DNA from: Nannocystis sp. RBIL2
Lineage (GTDB): Bacteria; Myxococcota_A; Polyangia; Nannocystales; Nannocystaceae
Assembly (NCBI RefSeq): GCF_026626745.1
Contig: NZ_JAPNJW010000001.1
Coordinates: 3,890,001-3,954,000 of the forward strand
Direction: 5' to 3'
DNA: 64,000 nucleotides
Shown here one piece after another: positions 49,554-56,725 of the stretch. A model generated the notes under the pieces. It had not been told where the DNA came from and made no database searches. It worked only from the letters and a program-made list of their open reading frames with translations. A program made the position numbers and the translations under genes. Every line of letters begins with the position of its first letter. The stretch's first letter is position 1.

Positions 49554-50201
49554 ATGCGCACGCGCCTCGCCCCCCTGCTCGCAGCCCTGCTCGCTTGCAC
49601 GCCCGTAACGACCGACGCGCCGCCCAGCCAACCACCGCCCTCTGCAGCGCCCGGCCTGCCGGCCACCGCAGCCCCGGCCCCTTCGCCCACGCCGACACCG
49701 GCCCCTCAGCCCGCCCCCGAGACGCTCGAGGAGCGCAACGTCTCCAAGTCGGCCGGCAACGCAGGCGGCGTGACAGTGCTGTGGCCGCGCATCATCCCGC
49801 GGGAGATCGTCGACGACAACCGCAGCCTCGCCTCGGCCCTGCAACAGCAGATGCGGCGCATCGTCGAAAAGCACCTGCCCGGCCGCCCGATCGACTTCCG
49901 TCCCGAGCCCGAGCGCGTGTGCCCCAAGGAGGGCTGCGCCGGCGTCTCGGTCGGCCTCTTGCTGTCGCGCCAGGGCCAGGGCTGCCTGGTCATCGCCCTG
50001 ATCTCCCGCCCCGGCGCGTCACCGACCAAGATCGTCCCCTGGGTCGGCAAGGTCCAGCTGCGCTCCGACACCGTCGGCTTCCGCGAATGGCCCGAGTCGC
50101 AGATCACCGTCGACGACATGGTCCCCTGCAACTCGCTCCTCACCACCATGGACGCCCAGGAGCCCGCCATCGCCGCCGCCCTCCAGGCGGCTGCACAATA
50201 G
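49554..50201 (+). CDS. Lipoprotein with Pro-rich linker
   Basis: 215 residues. Lipobox ALLAC, a Pro/Ala/Thr linker to about 60, then a compact domain with LASALQQQMRRIVEKHLPGRPID and two disulfide-prone cysteines (VCPKEGC). Several myxobacterial lipoproteins look like this; function unknown. Divergent from the lectin gene with a 104-bp shared region; both promoters appear leaderless. Confidence 0.75.
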   Translation: MRTRLAPLLAALLACTPVTTDAPPSQPPPSAAPGLPATAAPAPSPTPTPAPQPAPETLEERNVSKSAGNAGGVTVLWPRIIPREIVDDNRSLASALQQQMRRIVEKHLPGRPIDFRPEPERVCPKEGCAGVSVGLLLSRQGQGCLVIALISRPGASPTKIVPWVGKVQLRSDTVGFREWPESQITVDDMVPCNSLLTTMDAQEPAIAAALQAAAQ

Positions 50202-50565
50202 GACCTGTCCCTCGCGCCAGGCGACATGTCCCTCGCGCCAGGCGAACTGTCCCTCGCGCCAGGCCTTTGGGCGCGCTCCAGGATGTGCATGTCCTTCGAG
50301 ACATATAAAAATCTACATCGCGCCCGCAGGCGCGGCCCCTGACGACCTGTCCCTCGGGACATCCGGCATGTCCCTCGCGCCAGCCCCTCTCGCCCGTGTC
50401 TCCCGGCCCGCGCCGCCTCACGCCCGGGCGTGACGAGACGCTCGTCCGTCCCGCCCGCGCCAGCCACGGTCGCCGGGACCGCGTTCATCGCCGCGTCCGC
50501 TGCGGCGCTGCGGTCGGCGGCCGCTGAAGCCGGGGCGACAACGTGCCACACTCGCTCGCGTCGGC
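50202..50565. other. Repeat-rich intergenic region (364 bp)
   Basis: Three 21-bp tandem units (50203-50264), further copies at 50289-50309 and 50345-50392, and no supportable gene. Confidence 0.65.
50203..50264. repeat. 21-bp tandem array derived from the palindrome
   Basis: ACCTGTCCCTCGCGCCAGGCG-type units at 21-bp spacing (cores at 50206, 50227, 50248), followed by a fourth related copy near 50371. Confidence 0.8.
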
Positions 50566-52269
50566 ATGTCGTCCCTCGAGCCCAAGCCGCGCGCACTCCT
50601 GCGCTGGATCGTCGGTTACGGCCGCGCCGACTTCGCCGCCGACCTGCTCGCGGGCGCGACCACGGCGGTGTTGCTGGTGCCGCAGGCGATGGCCTACGCC
50701 ATGCTCGCCGGCCTGCCGCCGATCGCGGGCCTCTACGCCGCGCTCGCCCCGCCGCTGATCTACGCGGTGCTCGGCACCTCGCGGCGGCTCGCAGTCGGCC
50801 CCGTCGCCCTCGACTCGCTGCTCACCGCGGCCGCTCTCGCCCCGCTGGCGAACGGCGACATCGCCACCTACGTCGCCGCGGCGTCCGCCCTGGCCATCCT
50901 CGCCGGCGCGTTCCAGGCCGTCACCGGCGCCCTGCGCCTCGGCTTCGTCGTCAACTTCCTCTCGCTGCCGGTCCTGCGCGGCTTCACCTCGGCCGCGGCG
51001 ATCCTCATCATCGCCAGTCAGCTCGGCCCCTTGCTCGGCCTCAAGCTGCCGAGCAGCGCCGCCCTGTGGCCGCTCTTCGTCGCGCTCGCCGAGCAGCTGC
51101 GCGCCGTCCACGGGCCCACCGTCGCGCTCGGCGTCGGCGCCGTGCTCGCCCTGGTCGCTCTCGGAAAATTCCGCGGCAAGGCGCTGCTCGTGGTCGTCCT
51201 CGCCACGGTCGCCGGCTACGCGTTCGCCCTCGACGCCCGCGGCCTCGCCCTGCTCGGCCCGGTGCCCTCGGGCCTGCCCGCGCCGACCTGGCCCGCAGTC
51301 GACCGCGAGCTGCTGCTCGGCCTCGCCCCGGCGGCCGGGCTCATCGCCCTGATCTCGTTCATGGAGGCGTTCTCGTCCGGCCTCGCCGTCGCCCGCCGCG
51401 GCGAGGTCGTCGAGCCCGACCAGGAGCTGCTCGCGCTCGGCTTCGCCAACATGGCCGCCGGCCTCGTGCGCGGCTACCCGATCGCCGGCGGCCTGTCGCG
51501 TACCGCGGTCAACGCCCAGGCCGGCGCTCGCAGCCCGCTCGCCGGCGTCGTCTCGGCCGCGCTCGTCGCCCTCACCCTCGTCCTGTTCGCCCCGCTGCTC
51601 GCCACCCTGCCGCGCGCGGTGCTGTCGGCGATCATCGTCGTCGCGGTCGCGCGCCTGGTCGACGTCGCGTTCGTGCGCGAGCTCCGGCGCACGCGCCCGC
51701 GCGAGCTCGTGCCGCTGGCGATCACCTTCGCCACCACCCTCGCGCTCGGCGTCGGCCTCGGCCTCGCGTTCGGCGTCGGCGCCTCGCTGCTGCTGTTCGT
51801 GCTGCGGACCACGCGCCCGCACACCGCCGTGCTCGGCCGCCTGCCCGGCACCCAGGTCTACCGCAACGTCCTCCGCTTCCCCGACGCCGAGACCGTCCCC
51901 GGGGTCGTCATCATCCGCCTCGACGCGCCGCTGTACTTCGCCAACGCGACCTACCTGATCGACGAGATCCGGCGCCGGATCGCCGCCGAGAAGGCGCGCG
52001 CGGTCGTCATCGACGCGGGCGGCGTCCACGACATCGACGTGTCGGCGCTGGCCAACCTGCGCGACTTCCTCGGCGAGCTGCGCCGCCACGGCATCGACCT
52101 CTACGTCGCCGACCTCAAGGGCCCCGTGCGCGACGTCCTCGCCCGCAGCGGCTTCACCGCCGAGCTCGGCGCCGACCGCTTCAGCTTCACCGCCCACGAG
52201 GCCGTCCAGCGCGCCAGCGGCGGCCAGGCGCCGACGCCCGATTCTCGCGCCACGCAAGCCTGGCCGTGA
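50566..52269 (+). CDS. SulP-family inorganic anion transporter with STAS domain
   Basis: 567 residues. About 10-12 TM helices, with the SulP signature at the start (GRADFAADLLAGATTAVLLVPQAMAYAMLAGLPPIAGLYAAL). The C-terminal STAS domain runs from PGVVIIRLDAPLYFANA to AVVIDAGGVHDIDVSAL. It imports sulfate or another oxyanion, or bicarbonate. The usual IDxSG/T phosphorylatable turn reads IDVSA. It ends next to two repeat hairpins. Confidence 0.93.
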   Translation: MSSLEPKPRALLRWIVGYGRADFAADLLAGATTAVLLVPQAMAYAMLAGLPPIAGLYAALAPPLIYAVLGTSRRLAVGPVALDSLLTAAALAPLANGDIATYVAAASALAILAGAFQAVTGALRLGFVVNFLSLPVLRGFTSAAAILIIASQLGPLLGLKLPSSAALWPLFVALAEQLRAVHGPTVALGVGAVLALVALGKFRGKALLVVVLATVAGYAFALDARGLALLGPVPSGLPAPTWPAVDRELLLGLAPAAGLIALISFMEAFSSGLAVARRGEVVEPDQELLALGFANMAAGLVRGYPIAGGLSRTAVNAQAGARSPLAGVVSAALVALTLVLFAPLLATLPRAVLSAIIVVAVARLVDVAFVRELRRTRPRELVPLAITFATTLALGVGLGLAFGVGASLLLFVLRTTRPHTAVLGRLPGTQVYRNVLRFPDAETVPGVVIIRLDAPLYFANATYLIDEIRRRIAAEKARAVVIDAGGVHDIDVSALANLRDFLGELRRHGIDLYVADLKGPVRDVLARSGFTAELGADRFSFTAHEAVQRASGGQAPTPDSRATQAWP

Positions 52270-52377
52270 CATGTCCCACGGGACATGTTCAAGAAAACTT
52301 CCGCCCGCGCGCCGAGACCTGGTCGCATCCTCGCCCGCGAGGCCGCCCCTCGCTGCATGTCCCACGGGACATGTTCA
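52266..52377. repeat. Two palindromic repeat hairpins 87 bp apart
   Basis: Both carry CATGTCCCACGGGACATG. In the first (52269), ACATGTCCC and GGGACATGT pair perfectly. They lie between the convergent SulP and DUF1963 genes. Confidence 0.8.
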
Positions 52378-52396
52378 CGTTCGACTCCCGCCCGCC

Positions 52397-53200
52397 TCAT
52401 TGCTGGCAGAAGTACGCCTTCTTGCCGCACGCCGGGCAGGCGACGATCCACGTCGACCCGCCGTCACCGACCACCACCGCGCTCTCGCCGAGCTGAATCA
52501 CCGGCTGCATCACCGTCTTGCACTTGCACTTGACCGTCTCGGGCTCCGAGACCCATTGCGGCCAGCCGCCGAGCTTGATGCCGTCGAGCGTCTCGAGCTC
52601 CGCCTCGTCCATCGCCTCCGCGAGCGCCTCCAGGCGCTCGCAGGTCGCTTCCGACTTCGCGCTGACCTCGAGCGCGGCCGCCAGGGACTCGACCAGCGTC
52701 GACGGGTAGTCCTGCACCTCGCGCCAGTCGCGGATGAACGTCACCGACAGCGCGTCCACCTCCTCATCCTCGTCTTCGTCGTCGAGGTTCGCCCTGGCCG
52801 GCGCGACCGGCTCGCCGAGCGCGACCTCGCGGATCAGCGCTCCCTTGCTCCACGGGTTCTCCGCGCCGCCGCTGCTCTGACAGTCGTCGCACCAGAACAG
52901 CTGCAGCAGCTCGTCGGCGAGGCTCGCCTGCGCGGCAGCCGGAAGATCGGAGCGACGCAGCTGCAGCACGAAGCGGAGCGGCTGCTTGCACTTGCCGCAC
53001 CTCGGCGTCGGCGCCTCCTTCGACAGGAACGGGGCTCCGCCGATCTTCGCCGCGGCGACGTCGTCGACGCCGAGCACCGTCTCGTCGTCGACGTAATCGG
53101 GGTCGTCGGTTACCGCCACCAGCGTCGGCACGAACGCCGTCCGCTCCAGCCGGGGCCGCACGTCTTCGAGGTTGAACGACTCGCTCTGCTTGTTCGCCAT
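52397..53200 (-). CDS. DUF1963-like zinc-binding protein
   Basis: 267 residues. Contains GGAPFLSKEAPTPRCGKCKQPLRFVLQL and LQLFWCDDC as in DUF1963, plus a C-terminal CKCKTVMQPVIQLG and CPACGKKAYFC. The CxxC pairs probably hold structural zinc. An acidic linker (DDEDEDEEV) splits the protein. Function of the family is unknown. TAGCTT lies 12 bp upstream of the ATG. Confidence 0.8.
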   Translation of the reverse strand: MANKQSESFNLEDVRPRLERTAFVPTLVAVTDDPDYVDDETVLGVDDVAAAKIGGAPFLSKEAPTPRCGKCKQPLRFVLQLRRSDLPAAAQASLADELLQLFWCDDCQSSGGAENPWSKGALIREVALGEPVAPARANLDDEDEDEEVDALSVTFIRDWREVQDYPSTLVESLAAALEVSAKSEATCERLEALAEAMDEAELETLDGIKLGGWPQWVSEPETVKCKCKTVMQPVIQLGESAVVVGDGGSTWIVACPACGKKAYFCQQ

Positions 53201-53212
53201 GGGGGGTGCGCG

Positions 53213-53218
53213 AAGCTA
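53213..53218 (-). promoter_or_regulatory. -10 element TAGCTT
   Basis: Lies 12 bp before the ATG at 53200. Confidence 0.4.
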
Positions 53219-53396
53219 GGCCATCGGCCTGGGTGGCGCAAGCGCCGATCGGGATGCTCGCCGAGCACGCCGCCCGCGAGCTCCTGGCGCCGTGAATCAC
53301 GCCCGCGCTCCAGTCCCGGGCGAACCGACGATCTCCGGGCTTCAGTGGATCGCTCGCGTCCCGCCTCCAGCGCCGATCGGGATGATCGCCTGAATC

Positions 53397-53511
53397 TGTC
53401 CTGCGGGACATACGTGGCCTCGCCACCTGTCCCCAGGGACATCCCCACCCCATCGACAGCTGCATGTCACCGGCCGGCGAAGCGATGACATGTCGCTTCG
53501 GACATGTCACC
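53397..53511. repeat. Cluster of palindromic repeats
   Basis: Copies at 53397-53413, 53426-53443 and 53462-53511; the last has TGACATGTC and GACATGTCA arms around GCTTCG. Confidence 0.8.
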
Positions 53512-53578
53512 TGCGCCTGTCGAACTGTCGCGCGCGGGCCCGCCGCGCGAGGCCTCGCGCGGCGGCCCGTCGCTCACC

Positions 53579-54382
53579 TCATTCGCGACCGAGCGCGCGG
53601 CGGATCGCCGCCTCGACCGGCACGTAATCGCCGTCGGCCCGCTCGAGCCGGAACGGCTCGCGCGCCTGCAACGGCGGCTGCGCGAGGAACCGCGGCCGCG
53701 TCCCGCGGTGGAGCTGAGCCGCGTGGACGAGGAACGGATGGCACAGGTACACCGTCCCGGCCTCGCCGACCGCCAGCGCCTCGGGCAGCTGCGCCGAGCC
53801 GCCGAAATCATCGGCCACGAGCTCGCGCAGGGTCAGCCCGGCGTCGCCGGCCGACGCCAGCCGGCGCGCGATCGCCAGGTGCGAGCCGACGCGGATCCGC
53901 GTCGGCGCGTCGTCCTCGCCGACGTCGGAGAACAGGAACAACATCAGCAGCGCGCGGCCCTTCGAGACCAGGTTGACGCGCCATTCCATGAAGTCCGGAG
54001 TGTCGAAGCCGAAGCTGACGTCGACGTGCCAGCCGGCATCGCCGGGATCGACGGGCGACGGGAACCGCACCGGGAAGGTGCCGAGCGTCCCGCGCGGCAG
54101 CCAGCGATCGCGTCCGACCAGCGTGTCGTAGGCGTCGCGCAGCACCGCAGTGTTGGCCGCGGCGACGAACGGCGGCTGGCCGTACTGGTCGAGCCGGATC
54201 ACCGGCCGGGTCCAGGTCGCAGGGTCGGCGGGGTCGCAGCCGGTGTCACGCCAGAGGATCGCGCGGGCCTCGTCGGCCACCTCGCGCGGGAAGGCGTGGT
54301 CGATGCGGACGAAGCCGTCGCGGATGAAATTGTCGATGTCCCCGTCGCCGAGCGCGCGGGGGGAATTGTCGTGGGCAGTCAT
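53579..54382 (-). CDS. Phytanoyl-CoA dioxygenase (PhyH) family protein
   Basis: 267 residues. Non-heme iron, 2-oxoglutarate-type oxygenase: HxD in GWHVDVSFGFDTPDF (about 115-120), the distal His in LCHPFLVHAAQLHRG, and an Arg in RPRFLAQPP that would bind 2-oxoglutarate. Bacterial PhyH proteins hydroxylate secondary metabolites or lipids; substrate unknown. GGAGAA lies 9 bp before the ATG. No biosynthetic neighbours. Confidence 0.87.
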   Translation of the reverse strand: MTAHDNSPRALGDGDIDNFIRDGFVRIDHAFPREVADEARAILWRDTGCDPADPATWTRPVIRLDQYGQPPFVAAANTAVLRDAYDTLVGRDRWLPRGTLGTFPVRFPSPVDPGDAGWHVDVSFGFDTPDFMEWRVNLVSKGRALLMLFLFSDVGEDDAPTRIRVGSHLAIARRLASAGDAGLTLRELVADDFGGSAQLPEALAVGEAGTVYLCHPFLVHAAQLHRGTRPRFLAQPPLQAREPFRLERADGDYVPVEAAIRRALGRE

Positions 54383-54905
54383 GAAAAAATTCTCCGATCG
54401 CGCCGGCCCGCAGCGCCGCGGGCGTGCGGAGGCCGGCAGTTCAGCCGTGGGCGCGAGGCGCCCGGTTCGAAGCGCGCTGCCTCAAACTTGGAAGAAGGCC
54501 GAAGCGATCGTGAACATCATCATGTCGCCGGCAGCATAACCCACCGGCGCGACCGACTCAAGCCACACGCCTGGGCCCGGTGGGCCCGCAGGCATCATCA
54601 TGTTTGATAAGACATGCCTGAAAGGTCATGTCCATTCAGTCACCTCTTGGAGCGTGCCAGTCGTCCGCGTGAGCGCGTCGTGGCGGCCGTCACGGGCCGC
54701 ATGTTCCTCACCCACGCAGCCCTTGCGGGCGCGCTGCGCAGAGGCCGTTCGCGGGCCGCAAAAGCGCGCATCAGCGGCCGCCGCGCAGGTCCGGACGGAC
54801 TCGCGCAGAACGTCGTTCATGGCCCGTCTGCAGGCCCTCCACAGGCCGATCGCATGGTCCGCACCAGATAAGGCGACTCGCCTATACGAGCCCTACCTCC
54901 TGGCG
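54383..54905. other. Intergenic region (523 bp)
   Basis: Divergent gap holding one repeat cluster (54599-54638) and a TATACG -10-like element near 54890. No gene supported. Confidence 0.55.
54599..54638. repeat. Palindromic repeat cluster
   Basis: CATGTTTGATAAGACATGCCTGAAAGGTCATGTCC, three half-units about 14 bp apart. Confidence 0.75.
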
Positions 54906-55325
54906 ATGACCATGGCCTTCGACAGCGACACCCTCAACTCGATCTACACCTCCACGCAGGGCTTCTGTCACCGCTGCCGCCGCAAGCTCGCCTTCTCGCG
55001 GTTCGGCTGCGACGACGGCCGCGGCGCCTGGGACATCGACGCCGTCCGCCCGCACCCCAAGGTCCTCGCCTTGCTGCCGGGCTGCCTGCGCTGCGTCCAG
55101 AAGCCGACCCCGCGCCGCCTGCCGAAGTGCGCGCCGGCCCCCGCCATCACCGACGACAGGCCGGCACCCGCGGCCGAGGAGGCGCAGGCCGAGCCGCCCG
55201 CGCCCGCCGAGCCGCCCATCAGCGACACCGCCCTCGTCGGCGGAGCCGCCGGCGCCGTGCTCGGCGGCCTGTGGGGCGCCGTGCTCGGCGGTCTCATCGC
55301 CATCGGCCTCCAGCTCTGGGGCTGA
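54906..55325 (+). CDS. Small HNH-like protein with C-terminal glycine-zipper TM helix
   Basis: 139 residues. The first part resembles an HNH nuclease: IYTSTQGFCHRCRRKLAFSRFG (CxxC), GAWDIDAVRPHP and LPGCLRC. At the position where HNH enzymes have the first His (WxxDH) this protein has A, so the site is likely inactive or altered. After a Pro/Ala/Glu linker the C-terminus is VGGAAGAVLGGLWGAVLGGLIAIGLQLWG, a glycine-zipper helix that could insert in a membrane. The combination is unusual. Start chosen as the ATG at 54906; a later ATG at 54912 is equally possible. Confidence 0.6.
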   Translation: MTMAFDSDTLNSIYTSTQGFCHRCRRKLAFSRFGCDDGRGAWDIDAVRPHPKVLALLPGCLRCVQKPTPRRLPKCAPAPAITDDRPAPAAEEAQAEPPAPAEPPISDTALVGGAAGAVLGGLWGAVLGGLIAIGLQLWG

Positions 55326-55332
55326 CCTCGGC

Positions 55333-55351
55333 GACATGTCCTGAAAGACAT
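55333..55351. repeat. Palindromic repeat copy
   Basis: GACATGTCCTGAAAGACAT, just before the AT-rich segment. Confidence 0.65.
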
Positions 55352-55357
55352 AGTTTG

Positions 55358-55430
55358 GTCTTAGAATTTAAAATAAAATTCGCCGATGACCCGTGCGAGC
55401 TCGGGCGCCTCGAGCTCGCACGGGTCATCG
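55358..55430 (-). terminator. Intrinsic terminator: perfect 20-bp stem followed by a T-rich tract
   Basis: Positions 55384-55403 and 55411-55430 are perfectly complementary with a 7-nt loop. On the minus strand the stem is followed by GGCGAATTTTATTTTAAATTC, so it terminates the AgmX/PglI gene. It also lies after the convergent HNH-like gene. Confidence 0.85.
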
Positions 55431-55451
55431 CGCCTCGCAGGGGCGCGTCCG

Positions 55452-55817
55452 TCACCCCGGAGCGAACTCGAACGGGTAGCTGACCTGCACCGAGCCGCCG
55501 GTCGGCGCCGGGAACTTCCACGACTGCACCGTCGCCGCGATGCAGCCCTCGACCTTCGCGTCGGCCAGGGTCGAGCCCTGATGGATCTTGCTGCTGCTGA
55601 CCTCGCCGCCGGCCGCGATCTCGAAGTCCACCGTCAGCTTGCCCGCCATCGTCGGCTTGCGCGACAGGCCCTCGTTGTAGCAGCTGCGGATCTCCTGGAT
55701 GTGCGTCTTCACGACCTTGCGGATCTCGTCCTTGTCGAGCGATCCGCCGCCGGCCCGGGCCGGGGTGGTCGCGGTCACGATCGTGGTGAGTAGCATCGCC
55801 GGGTACCATCTGCGCAT
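55452..55817 (-). CDS. AgmX/PglI C-terminal domain protein
   Basis: 121 residues. Signal peptide, then IRKVVKTHIQEIRSCYNEGLSRKPTMAGKLTVDFEIAAGGEVSS and CIAATVQSWKFPAPTGGSVQVSYPFEF, the domain also found in AgmX and PglI of Myxococcus gliding motility and related to the TonB C-terminus. It is likely periplasmic. GGAGGAA precedes the ATG, and a strong terminator follows. Free-standing copies are common in these genomes. Confidence 0.88.
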   Translation of the reverse strand: MRRWYPAMLLTTIVTATTPARAGGGSLDKDEIRKVVKTHIQEIRSCYNEGLSRKPTMAGKLTVDFEIAAGGEVSSSKIHQGSTLADAKVEGCIAATVQSWKFPAPTGGSVQVSYPFEFAPG

Positions 55818-56113
55818 TGCGTTGTGTTCCTCCGTTCGCCCCGTCTCACGGACCTGAGGCGCCGAGGTTCCCGCAGCCCGCGATCTTTCTGCTCGACCTC
55901 GACGGTCCTCGCATCATCTCTGAGTTCCGCACCTCTGAAGATCGCGGAGCCTCCCGAGGACCGCATCACACCGCCTCCCGAGCGCTCGTCCGAAACGTCG
56001 CGTCCTTCGCCGTTCATTTTCGCGCAGGCGCCTCCATCGCCACGTGGCGGCCGGTCTCGTGCTTTTTGGCGTCGATCGGGAACCCGCGGGCGGGCCGCCC
56101 GTGACACCCTCGC

Positions 56114-56725
56114 GTGACCGCCCTCGCCTCGCGGGACCCCGAAGCCGTGCCGCCACGACCACCACCCGACGAGCTCGACGAGCTCACGCTGGCCCGCGCC
56201 CAGCGGGGCGACGCGCGGGCGCGGAGGGACCTCGTCATCCGCTATCAACGCCCCGTGTTCGCGCTGCTGTCGCGCATGCTGCACGGGCGGGCCGCGGCGC
56301 CGCTGGTCGAGGACCTGGCCCAAGAGACATTTTTGCGAGTGTTCCGCGCCCTGCAGGGGTTCGACCGCCGCGGACCCGCGCGGCTGTCGACGTGGATCTT
56401 GACGATCGCCAGCCGCCTGGCGATCGACGAGCTGCGGCGGCGCCGGCCTGAAGTGGCGCCGATCGATCCGCTCGCCGAGCCCGCCGGTCCCGCCGCGGCC
56501 GACGCCGACGCCGAGCGCGTGCGCCTCGCTACCGCGCTGCAACAGGCGATCGACGACCTGTCCCCCGAGTTCCGCGCCGCCTTCATGCTGCGCGAGTACC
56601 ACGAGCTCGAGTACGCCGAGATCGCCGACAACCTGCAGATCGATCTCGGCACCGTGAAGTCCCGACTGTCTCGCGCCCGCGCCGCCCTGCGCCGCGCCCT
56701 GGAGGAGGTGTACCGTGCACGATGA
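56114..56725 (+). CDS. ECF RNA polymerase sigma factor
   Basis: 203 residues from a GTG. Region 2: ARRDLVIRYQRPVFALLSRMLHG and VEDLAQETFLRVFRALQGFD. Region 4 HTH: LSPEFRAAFMLREYHELEYAEIADNLQIDLGTVKSRLSRARAALRRAL. It would redirect RNA polymerase to its own regulon on release from its anti-sigma factor. It overlaps the next gene by 11 bp, so they form one unit. Confidence 0.93.
   Translation: MTALASRDPEAVPPRPPPDELDELTLARAQRGDARARRDLVIRYQRPVFALLSRMLHGRAAAPLVEDLAQETFLRVFRALQGFDRRGPARLSTWILTIASRLAIDELRRRRPEVAPIDPLAEPAGPAAADADAERVRLATALQQAIDDLSPEFRAAFMLREYHELEYAEIADNLQIDLGTVKSRLSRARAALRRALEEVYRAR

Larger units (their letters stand above)
53201..53578. other. Intergenic region (378 bp)
   Basis: Holds the DUF1963 -10 (53213-53218), a duplicated AGCGCCGATCGGGATG segment at about 53247 and 53370, and palindromic repeats. 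No gene supported. Confidence 0.6.

Noticed and set aside
54600..54905. Upstream extension of the HNH-like gene from an ATG at 54600
   Set aside because: The extra residues begin in a palindromic repeat and look non-coding (Arg/Ser/Ala-rich); the domain begins just after 54906.
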